A stretch of DNA of 64,000 bases from Paludibacteraceae bacterium. GTDB taxonomy: Bacteria; Bacteroidota; Bacteroidia; Bacteroidales; Paludibacteraceae. Both the position numbers and the translations under genes were made by a program. The notes below the pieces were generated by a model, which did no database searches, was not told where the DNA came from, and saw only the letters and a program-made list of their open reading frames with translations. Positions within the stretch are counted from its first letter, which is position 1. Every line of letters starts with the position of its first letter. Where the stretch lies: the NCBI GenBank assembly GCA_017503075.1, contig JAFVTU010000009.1, forward strand, positions 62,001 through 126,000. Direction: 5' to 3'. Of this stretch, positions 8,190 to 18,329 are shown one piece after another.

Positions 8190-8230
8190 CCCCATGCCTT
8201 TAAGCTATAAACTTTAATCTTTACACCTAA

Positions 8231-10105
8231 TTATCTCCCCATCAGTACTAATAATACGCTAATATCATTAGGGCTTACACCGGGTATTCTGCTTGCTTCA
8301 CCAATAGTGCCTGGCTTAATGCGACTGAGCTTCTGGCGTGCTTCGGTGCTCAGTGACTGTACGCTATTATAGTCAAAATCTTTGGGCAAGTGGATATTAT
8401 TCAGGCGTTGCAACTTATCTGCTGCCAGTCGTTCGCGCTCAATATACCCTTTGTACTTGATATTAATCTCTGCACTCTCTACAATCTCCTCGCTTCTGCT
8501 GCCCAGTTGCTCAATCTTCTCTTTTAGTTCAGCAACCACTTCTGCCAAGCCCATAATAGTGATATTTGGACGCGCTACAATATCAATCAACTTACTCGTT
8601 TGTTGCAAATCGCCATAGCCCATTGCATTCAAATACGCATTTATATCTTTACCCTTTACGGAGGTATTGCGTAGCATTTCCGTCAATGCTTGCTCGCCAG
8701 CTTGCTTACTCCTTAGCAAAGACAAACGATAGTCGTCTGCCAAGCCCAACGCATAACTGCGCTCCGTCAATCGAGCATCTGCATTATCTTGGCGTAGCAA
8801 GATACGGTACTCTGCCCGTGAAGTAAACATACGGTATGGTTCATCCACACCTTTATTCACCAAATCATCAATCAGCACACCAATATAACTCTCATCTCTT
8901 GCCAAAGTGAATGGTGCACCACCCGTGATATTCTGATGTGCATTCACACCAGCCACTAATCCCTGACCTGCTGCCTCCTCGTAGCCCGTAGTACCATTGA
9001 TTTGTCCTGCAAAGAAGAGATTCTTAATCATCTTTGTCTCCAATGTATGCAGCAACTGTGTTGGATCAAAAAAGTCATATTCAATTGCATATCCAGGGCG
9101 ATACAATACCGCATTCTCCAATCCTTTCACCGTGCGCAATGCTTGCCATTGTGTCTGCCAGGGTAGGGAAGAGGAGAACCCATTTACATAGTATTCATTC
9201 GAATCTACACCCTCTGGCTCCAAGAACAACTGGTGCGCATCTTTCTCTGCAAAAGTAACAATCTTTGTCTCTATACTTGGACAATATCTCGGACCAATAC
9301 TCTGTATCTGACCGTTATACAACGGTGAGTCTTCCAATCCGCCACGCAGTACATCGTGCGTTTGTGTGTTGGTGTAAGTAATCCAGCAGCTCATCTGCTT
9401 TAGCTGGCGTTGTACAGTATCCAAATACGAGAACTGATGGCTGTCGTTATCGCCCAACTGCTCAGTCATCTGCGAGAAATCAATACTCCTCTTATCTATA
9501 CGCGCGGGCGTACCCGTCTTCATTCTATCGGTCGCAAAACCCAACTGGCGCAATTGCTCCGTGATACCAAAACTACTTGGCTCCGATATTCTTCCTCCTT
9601 CAATCTGTGTTCGCCCAAAGTGCAATAGACCATTTAAGAAAGTGCCATTGGTCAATATCACCGCCTTTGCCTGCATCTCTATACCGAGCAAGGTCTTTAC
9701 TCCCTTTACTTCGCCGTCTTTTATCACCAATTTCACCACCGTATCTTGCCAGATATCCAGATTTGGTGTATCCGTCAGGATATTCACCCATTCCTCAATA
9801 AAGCGTTTTCTATCGCTTTGACTGCGCGGACTCCACATAGCAGGACCTTTGCTGCGATTGAGCATACGAAACTGAATAGCACTCCTGTCCGTCACAATAC
9901 CCATTTGTCCACCCATCGCATCTATCTCTCTGACTATCTGACCTTTAGCTATTCCACCAACAGCAGGATTACAACTCATCTGACCAATCTTATTCATATC
10001 CATCGTGATGAGCAATGTCTTGCTACCCATACGAGCCGCAGCACTGGCTGCCTCGCATCCTGCATGTCCTGCACCTACTACAATAATATCGTACTTAAAT
10101 TCCAT
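8231..10105 (-). CDS. mnmG: tRNA U34 carboxymethylaminomethyl synthesis protein MnmG
   Basis: 624-residue FAD protein that with MnmE modifies the wobble uridine of several tRNAs. The dinucleotide fold is YDIIVVGAGHAGCEAA at the N-terminus. The family blocks QMSCNPAVGGIAKGQIVREID and GLVAGVNAH follow. The C-terminal helical MnmE-binding region ends IPGVSPNDISVLLVLMGR. ATG at 10105 (MEFKYD) is preferred to GTG at 10117, because homologues begin at this point. It follows yraN closely and seems to end the mre-rod run. mnmG is often origin-proximal in bacteria. Confidence 0.96.
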   Translation of the reverse strand: MEFKYDIIVVGAGHAGCEAASAAARMGSKTLLITMDMNKIGQMSCNPAVGGIAKGQIVREIDAMGGQMGIVTDRSAIQFRMLNRSKGPAMWSPRSQSDRKRFIEEWVNILTDTPNLDIWQDTVVKLVIKDGEVKGVKTLLGIEMQAKAVILTNGTFLNGLLHFGRTQIEGGRISEPSSFGITEQLRQLGFATDRMKTGTPARIDKRSIDFSQMTEQLGDNDSHQFSYLDTVQRQLKQMSCWITYTNTQTHDVLRGGLEDSPLYNGQIQSIGPRYCPSIETKIVTFAEKDAHQLFLEPEGVDSNEYYVNGFSSSLPWQTQWQALRTVKGLENAVLYRPGYAIEYDFFDPTQLLHTLETKMIKNLFFAGQINGTTGYEEAAGQGLVAGVNAHQNITGGAPFTLARDESYIGVLIDDLVNKGVDEPYRMFTSRAEYRILLRQDNADARLTERSYALGLADDYRLSLLRSKQAGEQALTEMLRNTSVKGKDINAYLNAMGYGDLQQTSKLIDIVARPNITIMGLAEVVAELKEKIEQLGSRSEEIVESAEINIKYKGYIERERLAADKLQRLNNIHLPKDFDYNSVQSLSTEARQKLSRIKPGTIGEASRIPGVSPNDISVLLVLMGR

Positions 10106-10117
10106 ATAATCAATCAC

Positions 10118-10561
10118 TTATCTACCAATTACTCGATGCCTGTGTTTCCATCTGCCTTGTCCATTGTAGCTATTTTTGCCTATCGTTCGTTGTGGAGGCA
10201 AAAAGGCATCCTCCAAGTGTGTTACCTCCTTCACCTCATGCGTGGTAGCATCCATCGTAATGCCTATAATATCAAAACGGGGTGTCAACTCTATCTTGTG
10301 AAACTTGATATATGCATTGGCTGCAGCAGCCATTCTTCTTCTCTTCAAATCGTCCACATACTCCTCTGGTCTTTTTCCACCAAAAGAGGTAGTGCGCGTC
10401 TTTACTTCCACAAAAGCAATCTCCTTCTTGCTTACAGCAATCACGTCCATCTCCAAGTGCCCGAACTTCCAGTTCATATCCACCACACGAAAACCTTTCT
10501 CCCGCATAATCTTGGCCGCCAACTCCTCGCCCTTTTGTCCTATGATATTATGCTCTGCCAT
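10118..10561 (-). CDS. yraN: YraN-family (UPF0102) endonuclease-like protein
   Basis: 147-residue protein with the restriction-endonuclease-like core of the UPF0102/YraN family: GEELAAKIMREKGFRVVDMN, then GHLEMDVIAV, then FVEVKTR. The D and ExK residues in the last two segments form the presumed metal site. The C-terminus is basic (RWKHRHRVIGR). The family is widespread, but its physiological role is not settled. The ATG overlaps the rodA stop by one base, so expression is tied to the cell-shape genes upstream. Confidence 0.88.
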   Translation of the reverse strand: MAEHNIIGQKGEELAAKIMREKGFRVVDMNWKFGHLEMDVIAVSKKEIAFVEVKTRTTSFGGKRPEEYVDDLKRRRMAAAANAYIKFHKIELTPRFDIIGITMDATTHEVKEVTHLEDAFLPPQRTIGKNSYNGQGRWKHRHRVIGR

Positions 10562-12018
10562 TATCCTTGCATCTTATTCACGCGCGCAGCATCCAGTCGC
10601 AGCATAATCGCCAACAATATCGTAAATCCCCACAGCGAAGAACCACCATAACTAAAAAATGGCAACGGAATACCAATCACAGGGAGCAATCCCAGCACCA
10701 TACCAATATTGATTGTCACGTGGAACAACAATATGCTCGCCACGCTATACGCATATATCCTACTAAATGTATCTCGTTGACGTTCAGCAATATATATAAT
10801 CCTCAGTATCAATGCCAAATATAGCAATAATAGTCCAGCAGACCCCACAAATCCCCATTCTTCGCCTACTGTACAGAAGATAAAGTCGGTATCTTGTTCA
10901 GGTACGAACTTCAGTTTTGTTTGCGTGCCTTGCAGAAAACCTTTTCCTGTCGCCTGCCCCGAACCAATAGCAATCAATGACTGATTCACATTATATCCCG
11001 CGCCATGAGGATCATCTTTCATGCCCAATAATACCTCAATGCGAATGCGTTGGTGAGGTTGCAGAATATTGTGGAAAGCATAGTCACAGCCTTGGCACAG
11101 CACCGCAGTAGTCATCACAAATGCCACGATCCAACCCATACTGCTTTTCCTATATTTCACCGCCTGTACCAGCAGATGAATAGCCGTAAATGCTAAACAA
11201 GCCAGAGCAATATAATTGAAATTAACCGATAGCCAAATATTGAGCAACAATCCTATTCCATAACAAACCACCACACCTATACCCACAATAACCAACGAAC
11301 GAAAATCTCTCTCCTTAAACGCCAACAACCCCATCACAATCGCCTCTATCACTAGTGTACTTACCAAGATACCTACATTGCCCAAACCTATTGGCAATGC
11401 CGTCTCACCGAATAATATCACTAATATGAATAATACTACACACGCCAATCCACCCGAAAGCACATAGCCCGACATGCCTTGACGGTAGAAGACCAATAAG
11501 AATGAAGCAAACACCAATGCCGATCCCGTTTCTCGCTGAGCCACCATGATAATCAGCATTGGCACACCTATCAAGAGGAAAGGTACGATCAAATCGCGCA
11601 AATCACGTACTTTATAGCCATATTGGCTCATATATTTGGCTACAGCAATAGCCGTGAAACATTTGGCAAACTCTGCTGGCTGCAAACTAATCGGACCTAT
11701 CGTCAGCCACGACAGCGAACCTTTGATATCACGCGCAAAAATAGGCGTGATTATCAACAACACTATCATTACTCCATAGAAGATATAACCCAAAATATCA
11801 TACGCTTTTTCTTCTATCATCAGTATGATTCCACCTATCACAACAGCCGTAGCAAGCCATACCAACTGCTTACCTGCGCGGTTGGAGAAATCCCAAATAC
11901 TCGTTTGATCGAACGAATAACTCGAACCATAGATATTCAGCCAACCGAACAGCGCAATCACGAGGAACAAAACGATTGTCCACCAGTCAATACCCGATAT
12001 GATACTTCTGTTATTCAT
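10561..12018 (-). CDS. rodA: Rod-shape peptidoglycan polymerase RodA
   Basis: 485-residue SEDS-family membrane glycosyltransferase that polymerises lipid II during side-wall growth. About ten hydrophobic segments are visible. The SEDS signatures include QPAEFAKCFTAIAVA, VNQSLIAIGSGQATGKGFLQG, FVPEQDTDFIFCTVGEEWGF and the C-terminal GIPLPFFSYGGSSLWG. It overlaps mrdA, its partner transpeptidase, by 4 bp, so the two are translationally coupled. An insertion of extra membrane helices in the middle makes it longer than E. coli RodA, as is usual in Bacteroidales. Confidence 0.95.
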   Translation of the reverse strand: MNNRSIISGIDWWTIVLFLVIALFGWLNIYGSSYSFDQTSIWDFSNRAGKQLVWLATAVVIGGIILMIEEKAYDILGYIFYGVMIVLLIITPIFARDIKGSLSWLTIGPISLQPAEFAKCFTAIAVAKYMSQYGYKVRDLRDLIVPFLLIGVPMLIIMVAQRETGSALVFASFLLVFYRQGMSGYVLSGGLACVVLFILVILFGETALPIGLGNVGILVSTLVIEAIVMGLLAFKERDFRSLVIVGIGVVVCYGIGLLLNIWLSVNFNYIALACLAFTAIHLLVQAVKYRKSSMGWIVAFVMTTAVLCQGCDYAFHNILQPHQRIRIEVLLGMKDDPHGAGYNVNQSLIAIGSGQATGKGFLQGTQTKLKFVPEQDTDFIFCTVGEEWGFVGSAGLLLLYLALILRIIYIAERQRDTFSRIYAYSVASILLFHVTINIGMVLGLLPVIGIPLPFFSYGGSSLWGFTILLAIMLRLDAARVNKMQG

Positions 12019-13850
12019 TCTTTATTAGTTATCAAATTCATTTTTACCATCTCATCATATAGCCATGTACGAGCTATTTTTCCTCTCAAATACTGCTCTA
12101 TTACCAATGTGGCTATCGGACAAGCTGTTTTCGAACCAAAACCAGCATTCTCTACTGCTACAGCAATGGCTATCTTAGGATCATCTTGTGGCGCAAAACC
12201 AATGAATAACGCATGATCTTCTCCGTGAGGATTCTCAACCGTACCAGTTTTACCACAAATCTGCAACTCTGGAACATTATACCACCTACCTGTACCATTC
12301 GTCATCACTCTTGCCATTCCACGATGCACTACATCAAAGTGTTTTGCATCAATCGTAGTACGATGAATCATCGATTTCATCGAATCATTCTTATTCAAAT
12401 GCGGAGTAATATAATACCCTTTGTTAGCAATAGCTGCAGTTTGATTAGCCAATTGCAAGGGTGTTACCAATATTTCACCTTGCCCAATCGACAATGAACG
12501 AATTGTCAGTGCCTTCCAACCAGTTTTCCCATAAATCCTATCATACAACCCTATTGATGGAATTGCTCCACTGGCTTGCTCAGGGATATCTGTATCATCA
12601 AATCGACTACCCAATCCAAAACTCATCACATGGTCTCGCCATTCTTGATAACACTCCTTAAAACCTTCATTTTCACCTGAATATCCTTCCCTCTGCAACA
12701 AGTCTTTATACATTGCCCAAAAATATGGATTACAACTCTGCTCTATTCCCTCTTCCAAATCCACATGTAATCCATGACTATGCGTGCAACGAATAGGCCT
12801 AGACCCACTTCCATTACAGACATATTGAGTTTTCTCATTGATTACTTTCTCTTGCAAACCTATCAATGCTTGCAAAACCTTAAATGTTGATCCAGGAGAA
12901 TATTGCGCTTGAGTTGCCCTATTCATCAAAGGCTTCAAGGTATCACTCAATAGTGCTTGATAATTAGCAGAACGATCTTGTCCAACCAAAGAACTTGGAT
13001 CCCAACTAGGCGAACTAACCAACGCCAAAACCTCACCCGTTTTAGGTTCTATCGCCACTATGCTGCCCACTTTGCCTTGCATCAATTGCTCTGCCAAGAG
13101 TTGCGTTTGTATATCCAAACCTAAATACAAATTTTCACCCGTTACTGCCGATTTGTCCAACTCTCCATTTTTGTATGGACCTTGTACACGCCCACGTGAA
13201 TCACGCATCAGTACCTTTAATCCCTTCTCACCTCGCAACGATTTCTCATAGGTTCGCTCGATTCCATCGCGACCAGAGTAATCACCCAAAGCATAATATT
13301 TATCCCTATTCAAATCTCGCTGATTTACCTCTCCTACATTTCCAAGCACATGCGAAGCTATCGGATATATATAATCGCGCAATGTCCTATACCGTATATA
13401 TACACCATCGTACTTATACAATTCTTGTTGCAATGCTGCTACATCTTCCTGTCGCAATTGACCCATAAAAACCTGAGGTGAAAAGCGAGAATATCCACGA
13501 TTTTTACGCGGATTGGCAATTTGTCGCATTCGATCATTAAATTCTTCAGGAGTAATTCGTAGTTTTTCGCAAAAACCAACTGTATCAAACACAGTGCTTT
13601 GCATTTCATGGACCGTCACTGTCACCTCATAGATAGGTTGATTTGCTACTATCAAATCACCATTTCTATCATATATCAAGCCACGAGATGGATAGACCGT
13701 TTGCCTAAGTTGCGCATTCGTTTCTGCTTTTCCTTGAGTCGACTGATCTATCACTTGCAAGACAAATAATCGAATAATATATGTCAGCACTACCAAAACA
13801 GCAATGCCAGCTATCACATATCGTCGACTATAATTCTTGTCATTTATCAT
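12015..13850 (-). CDS. mrdA: Penicillin-binding protein 2 (elongasome transpeptidase)
   Basis: 611-residue class B PBP that cross-links peptidoglycan in the elongasome. One N-terminal membrane helix (residues about 11-32) is followed by the dimerisation domain. The transpeptidase domain has the active-site serine in SPGSTFKV (S321, K324), SxN as SCN (372-374) and KTGT at 534-537. It overlaps rodA and mreD by 4 bp each, consistent with a coupled shape operon. All catalytic motifs are intact. Confidence 0.96.
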   Translation of the reverse strand: MINDKNYSRRYVIAGIAVLVVLTYIIRLFVLQVIDQSTQGKAETNAQLRQTVYPSRGLIYDRNGDLIVANQPIYEVTVTVHEMQSTVFDTVGFCEKLRITPEEFNDRMRQIANPRKNRGYSRFSPQVFMGQLRQEDVAALQQELYKYDGVYIRYRTLRDYIYPIASHVLGNVGEVNQRDLNRDKYYALGDYSGRDGIERTYEKSLRGEKGLKVLMRDSRGRVQGPYKNGELDKSAVTGENLYLGLDIQTQLLAEQLMQGKVGSIVAIEPKTGEVLALVSSPSWDPSSLVGQDRSANYQALLSDTLKPLMNRATQAQYSPGSTFKVLQALIGLQEKVINEKTQYVCNGSGSRPIRCTHSHGLHVDLEEGIEQSCNPYFWAMYKDLLQREGYSGENEGFKECYQEWRDHVMSFGLGSRFDDTDIPEQASGAIPSIGLYDRIYGKTGWKALTIRSLSIGQGEILVTPLQLANQTAAIANKGYYITPHLNKNDSMKSMIHRTTIDAKHFDVVHRGMARVMTNGTGRWYNVPELQICGKTGTVENPHGEDHALFIGFAPQDDPKIAIAVAVENAGFGSKTACPIATLVIEQYLRGKIARTWLYDEMVKMNLITNKE

Positions 13851-14356
13851 CGGTTAAAAATATCATAAGTCACGATAATCGCTATTGTCAGTACACTGCT
13901 TATCACTGTTTCAATAAGCACCATCCACCAATTATGCCAACTCCATGCCTCCAATGCAAACACCAAGAAATGATGAACACATGTCAATAGTGCAAGATAT
14001 TTTATATACTCTATCCTACCTATACTATTGCTAGTAACTTCTCCCTTGATTCGTTCAATATCCTGGATTCCATTACTCAAAAAAATCGGACGTAAAAAAC
14101 TAAATGCAATACATGCAGCCATATTTACACCCAACGAAGTACACCATATATCAAAAAATAATCCTAATACTGCACCTACTACCATTTCAGCCCAACGAGG
14201 AATATGAACGGGTAAGTTCATTAATATCAGCACATATACCATCGGGTATCCCCAACCTGCAATCTGCAAATGATTAAATAATAGTACTTGCAGCACTATT
14301 ACAATAAAAGCTTGTAATATCTGTTTATTCCAACCCATCGTTTTTACCGATTTCAT
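13847..14356 (-). CDS. mreD: Rod shape-determining membrane protein MreD
   Basis: Small hydrophobic protein of 169 residues with about five predicted membrane segments, positioned between mreC and mrdA as in most rod-shaped bacteria. Sequence conservation in MreD is low, and the call rests on topology, size and context. ATG at 14356 overlaps mreC by 32 bp. A second in-frame ATG at 14338 would shorten the overlap to 14 bp and is equally possible. Confidence 0.9.
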   Translation of the reverse strand: MKSVKTMGWNKQILQAFIVIVLQVLLFNHLQIAGWGYPMVYVLILMNLPVHIPRWAEMVVGAVLGLFFDIWCTSLGVNMAACIAFSFLRPIFLSNGIQDIERIKGEVTSNSIGRIEYIKYLALLTCVHHFLVFALEAWSWHNWWMVLIETVISSVLTIAIIVTYDIFNR

Positions 14357-15158
14357 CGGTCATTTTAGCGTTTTTATTACCCAATACTTGCACATATTTT
14401 AGCGATTTATAATCGGTATTCAACTCCACTATAGTATGGTGATAATTGTCTCCCTTACCCAACTCAGTTTCTGTTATCACACCTACCATTATCCCTTCTG
14501 GAAAAACATCCGTCAAACCACTTGTCACAACAGTATCACCCGCATGAACATCCACATGACGCGAAATCTCTATCATGTTCACATAACGATAATCACGACC
14601 ATCCCAAGCAGTTCCACCTAATTGACCATTACTCTTCAGACGACTACTAATACTTATTTTCGTATGAATAATCGGTATCACTAATGCATATTTCTCACCC
14701 ACAGCACTCACAATTCCCACCACACCATCAGCACCAATCACACCCATATCTATCGCTACTCCGTCACGCGAACCCTTATTAATTGTCAGATAATTATGTT
14801 GCTTATGCGTGCTCAAATCTATCACCTTTGCGGGGATATAATCCCAATCTAAATGGCTATACACATACTGGCTATCACGCTCTAATGCAACCTCATTATT
14901 ATTTGCTAGCATCATCAACTCTGACTTCAATCGAGCATTTTCTTCAGCTAATATCGCATTTTCTGACCGCAAATAAAAATATTCCTCTATACTCGTCTTA
15001 AAACTATTTGTTCCTGCTGCAATACGATTTGCACTTGACAATACTGCGCTATGCTGATATTCATTGCAAGTACATATCAGTATAAACGCAACAACTTCCA
15101 ATATCATAAATATTAGGAAGTTGCTAGAACGTAATAAAAACTGTATTAAGTTTCGCAT
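14325..15158 (-). CDS. mreC: Rod shape-determining protein MreC
   Basis: 277-residue elongasome scaffold. A single N-terminal membrane helix (about residues 12-30) is followed by a coiled coil (about 60-95, rich in E, N, L and R). The periplasmic beta domains contain NYLTINKGSRDGV and MGVIGADGVVGIV, and later VVTSGLTDVFPEGIMVG, all typical of the family. It lies 37 bp downstream of mreB and overlaps mreD. Confidence 0.95.
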   Translation of the reverse strand: MRNLIQFLLRSSNFLIFMILEVVAFILICTCNEYQHSAVLSSANRIAAGTNSFKTSIEEYFYLRSENAILAEENARLKSELMMLANNNEVALERDSQYVYSHLDWDYIPAKVIDLSTHKQHNYLTINKGSRDGVAIDMGVIGADGVVGIVSAVGEKYALVIPIIHTKISISSRLKSNGQLGGTAWDGRDYRYVNMIEISRHVDVHAGDTVVTSGLTDVFPEGIMVGVITETELGKGDNYHHTIVELNTDYKSLKYVQVLGNKNAKMTDEIGKNDGLE

Positions 15159-15195
15159 TTAGACCTACTTTTAGGTGTTGCTTGAGTATATCTTT

Positions 15196-16215
15196 TTATC
15201 GAATCAAGAAACCAAAGTTGTTCACATTCTTTAGTGCAACACCCGTTCCACGAGCCACTGCATGCAAAGGATCTTCTGCTACATGGAATGGAATAGTAAT
15301 CTTATCCGTCAAACGCTTACTCAATCCGTGCAACAGTGCGCCACCACCTGTCAAGTATATTCCACGCTTCACAATATCTGCATACAACTCTGGTGGAGTA
15401 GCCTCCAGCGCCTGAAGAACAGCATTCTCTATCTTCGCAATGCTCTTCTCCAAGCAGTGTGCTATCTCTTGATAACTTACTGGCACTTGCATTGGCAATG
15501 CTGTCACTTTGTTTGGACCAATCACCATATAATCCTCTGGAGCATCTTCCAACTCTGGCAACGCACTACCCACTTGCATCTTGATGCGCTCTGCGGTTGG
15601 CTCATCAATACGTAAGTTATGCATACGACCCATATACTCCACAATATCAGCATTCAGGTCATCACCAGCCACCTTAATGGACTTATTTGCCACGATTCCA
15701 CCGAGAGAAATCACCGCAATCTCAGTCGTACCACCACCTATATCTACCACCATACAGCCCTCTGGACTCTCTACATCAATACCCATACCTATTGCTGCTG
15801 CCATTGGCTCATAAATCATATACACATCGCGACCGCCTGCGTGTTCCGAACTATCACGCACTGCACGAATCTCCACCTCTGTACTACCCGAAGGAATACA
15901 CACTACCATACGGATATTTGGAGTAAACAACTTGTTTTGCTTAGGAATCATCTTAATCATTCCTCTAATCATCATCTCGCAGGCGTAGAAGTCGGCAATC
16001 ACACCATCGCGCAAGGGGCGTACTGTACGAATCAGTGTGCCACCCTTACCAATCATCTGTTGTGCCTTACGACCTACTGCTACCATCTTGTTATCAGCCA
16101 TACTAATAGCCACTACAGACGGCTCATCCACAACCACTTTGTTGTCACAAATGATGATTGTGTTCGCAGTTCCTAGGTCAATCGCAATCTCTTGTGTAAA
16201 TGAAAATAGTCCCAT
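15196..16215 (-). CDS. mreB: Rod shape-determining actin homologue MreB
   Basis: 339-residue bacterial actin that guides side-wall synthesis. Phosphate 1 motif IAIDLGTANTII is at the N-terminus, phosphate 2 is VVDIGGGTTEIAVISLGG, and the adenosine motif is GIYLTGGGALLHGL. The N-terminal MGLFSFTQE gives the usual amphipathic start. ATG at 16215 is preferred to an upstream TTG. It leads the operon mreB-mreC-mreD-mrdA-rodA-yraN-mnmG. A promoter with TATCTTTG (16286-16293) lies 70 bases upstream. Confidence 0.97.
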   Translation of the reverse strand: MGLFSFTQEIAIDLGTANTIIICDNKVVVDEPSVVAISMADNKMVAVGRKAQQMIGKGGTLIRTVRPLRDGVIADFYACEMMIRGMIKMIPKQNKLFTPNIRMVVCIPSGSTEVEIRAVRDSSEHAGGRDVYMIYEPMAAAIGMGIDVESPEGCMVVDIGGGTTEIAVISLGGIVANKSIKVAGDDLNADIVEYMGRMHNLRIDEPTAERIKMQVGSALPELEDAPEDYMVIGPNKVTALPMQVPVSYQEIAHCLEKSIAKIENAVLQALEATPPELYADIVKRGIYLTGGGALLHGLSKRLTDKITIPFHVAEDPLHAVARGTGVALKNVNNFGFLIR

Positions 16216-16285
16216 TTTTGTTATCAATATATTAAAGGTTCATTATTTGCAGACCTATTACCCGAAGGTAACATAAAATTTCCTG

Positions 16286-16316
16286 CAAAGATACAACTTT
16301 TTTTTTATTTATGCAA
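16286..16316 (-). promoter_or_regulatory. mreB operon promoter, TTG-N20-TATCTTTG
   Basis: Minus-strand TTG at 16314-16316, 20 bases, then TATCTTTG at 16286-16293. It is separated by about 100 bases from the plus-strand smpB promoter, so the two operons diverge from this AT-rich region. Confidence 0.7.
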
Positions 16317-16417
16317 CTCTTTTTTTCATTTTATTCTAGATTTTTATTTTAAACTCATTTTTACAGAACTGCTACACTACATTTTTTACCATTCAATACA
16401 GTTTTTACTTATTTTTC

Positions 16418-16448
16418 TTGCAAATTTACAGTTTTTTTTGTACTTTTG
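16418..16448 (+). promoter_or_regulatory. smpB promoter, TTG-N20-TACTTTTG
   Basis: TTG at 16418-16420 and TACTTTTG at 16441-16448. The stretch from about 16414 to 16450 is nearly identical, base for base, to the rsfS promoter at 35121-35157. The predicted transcript start is near 16454, which rules out translation starts before that point. Confidence 0.75.
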
Positions 16449-16465
16449 CAGCGAATTATGTACCT

Positions 16466-16930
16466 ATGCGAAATATGCGCCTGAAAAGTGACATAAATAT
16501 CAAGAACCGCCGTGCCTCGTTTGATTATGAGATTTTAGATCGTTATACCGCTGGTATTCAGCTGTATGGCACGGAGATAAAGTCTATCCGCGAGAACAAA
16601 GCTTCGTTGGTGGATACATATTGTCAGTTCATAGGCAATGAGCTGTGGGTCAAGCAGATGCATATTGCTGAATATCGATTTGGCAGTTACACCAATCACG
16701 AAGTCAAGCGTGACCGTAAACTGCTGATGACCAAAAAGGAGTTGCGCAAACTAGAAAAACAGGTCAAAGATACGGGTAAAACCATTATCCCACTCCGCCT
16801 CTTCATCAACGAACGAGGTTTTGCGAAGATGGAGATAGCCCTCTGTCAAGGTAAACACACCTACGACAAGCGCCAAGCCCTCCGCGCAGCGGATGACAAA
16901 AGAGAAATGCAACGTGCAATGAAACTTTGA
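16466..16930 (+). CDS. smpB: SsrA-binding protein SmpB
   Basis: 154-residue partner of tmRNA in ribosome rescue. Core motifs are [36 protein letters not shown] and [15 protein letters not shown]. The basic C-terminal tail [18 protein letters not shown] enters the decoding centre. The promoter at 16418-16448 excludes the longer frame beginning at 16418. ATG at 16466 or 16475 is the likely start. The rRNA methyltransferase gene begins 44 bp downstream. Confidence 0.94.
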   Translation: MRNMRLKSDINIKNRRASFDYEILDRYTAGIQLYGTEIKSIRENKASLVDTYCQFIGNELWVKQMHIAEYRFGSYTNHEVKRDRKLLMTKKELRKLEKQVKDTGKTIIPLRLFINERGFAKMEIALCQGKHTYDKRQALRAADDKREMQRAMKL

Positions 16931-16974
16931 AACTAGCGCAATGCGCATGGAACCTTTCAACTTTATTTAACTTG

Positions 16975-18315
16975 ATGTTACCATTAGACTTCATAGAAAA
17001 TCTTCACGAACAGATGTCGCCTGAGGAAGTGCAACAGCTTTGCCAATCACTTGAATCAGAACCAGTTACATCTATTCGTTTGAACGACAAGTTGGACTAT
17101 CTCACCTTTGATGCCGACACCGAAGAGGTACCTTGGCACGAAGATGGATACTACCTCAGCCGTCGTCCGCAGTTTACCCTTGATCCGCTTCTGCACGCAG
17201 GTTGCTACTATGTGCAAGAGGCCAGTAGTATGTTCGTTGGTGAGGTGCTTCAACAGTACCTCAAGCCAGATAGTATCGTCCTTGACCTCTGCGCTGCACC
17301 AGGTGGCAAGTCTACCCTTATCAGCCAGTTCCTTGGCAACGAGGGCTTGCTCGTTAGCAACGAGGTTGTGCGTCAGCGCGTGTTTATCCTTTCGGAGAAC
17401 ATCCAGAAATGGGGGAACGGCAACACTGTGGTGACCCACAACCCTGCGGCTGATTTTGGCAACAAACTGCCCGAGCTCTTCGATTGTATCCTCGTTGATG
17501 CCCCCTGTTCGGGCGAAGGTATGTTCCGCAAGGATGAGGGGGCGGTAGCCGAATGGAGCATGCGCAATGTACAGGAATGTGCTGAGCGCCAATGCGATAT
17601 CCTCGATGATGTGTGGGATGCGCTCAAACCAGGTGGCATACTCATCTATTCCACATGCACCTTCAACCGCGAAGAAAACGAGAAGAATGCCCAATGGATT
17701 GCCGATGAATTGGGAGCCGAGATACTACCTATCAGCCACGACCCAGCATGGGGAATCACCGAGGGCAAACCTGGCTATCACTTCTATCCACACAAAACCA
17801 AAGGCGAAGGGTTCTATATCTGTGCTTTCCGCAAACGTGGTGTCGCTACAGGTACTTTCCGTATTCCTAAACAGAAGAACTCTGTTTCTGAAACCGTAGA
17901 GTTTAAGGATATTATGCAAAGTTGGCTTCAGCATCCCGACCAATGGACTATCCGCCAACAAGACCGCTTCGTAGTGGCTTATCCTGCCAAATATAAGCAA
18001 CTTATTGAGTTTCTCAACTCGCAGTTCATCTGCATCAGCACAGGCTTTGGTATAGGTGAACTGCGTGGCAAAACCGTTGTACCTCAACATGCTCTGGCGA
18101 TGCTCAAGGACGTTAATAAAAATGCTTTTAACAAGGTCGAACTCACTTTAGATCAAGCACTCTCTTACTTGCGCAGCGAAGCATTGACCCTGCCTAACGC
18201 TGCCGCAGGCGTAGTGATGGTGACCTATGAGAATGTCCCTCTCGGCTTTGTGAAGAATGTGGGTAACCATTGTAACAACCTCTATCCCAAAGAGTGGCGG
18301 ATACGAAAATTATAA
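16975..18315 (+). CDS. RsmF/NOL1/NOP2/Sun-family rRNA cytosine-C5 methyltransferase
   Basis: 446-residue RNA m5C methyltransferase. The SAM motif is VLDLCAAPGGKSTLI (about residues 103-117). The catalytic cysteines are in ILVDAPCSGEGMFR (motif IV, PC) and YSTCTFNREENE (motif VI, TC), each in the expected order. The C-terminal third resembles the PUA-like region of RsmF (GELRGKTVVPQHALAM). The probable target is a cytosine of 16S rRNA, but the exact position is inference. ATG at 16975 (MLPLDFIENL) is favoured over a longer frame overlapping smpB. Confidence 0.9.
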   Translation: MLPLDFIENLHEQMSPEEVQQLCQSLESEPVTSIRLNDKLDYLTFDADTEEVPWHEDGYYLSRRPQFTLDPLLHAGCYYVQEASSMFVGEVLQQYLKPDSIVLDLCAAPGGKSTLISQFLGNEGLLVSNEVVRQRVFILSENIQKWGNGNTVVTHNPAADFGNKLPELFDCILVDAPCSGEGMFRKDEGAVAEWSMRNVQECAERQCDILDDVWDALKPGGILIYSTCTFNREENEKNAQWIADELGAEILPISHDPAWGITEGKPGYHFYPHKTKGEGFYICAFRKRGVATGTFRIPKQKNSVSETVEFKDIMQSWLQHPDQWTIRQQDRFVVAYPAKYKQLIEFLNSQFICISTGFGIGELRGKTVVPQHALAMLKDVNKNAFNKVELTLDQALSYLRSEALTLPNAAAGVVMVTYENVPLGFVKNVGNHCNNLYPKEWRIRKL

Positions 18316-18329
18316 ACTCATTTGGAATT

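Noticed and set aside
10712..10727. Half parS-like CACGTGGAACA in rodA
   Set aside because: Only the right half matches. The left half has four mismatches and the site is in conserved coding sequence.
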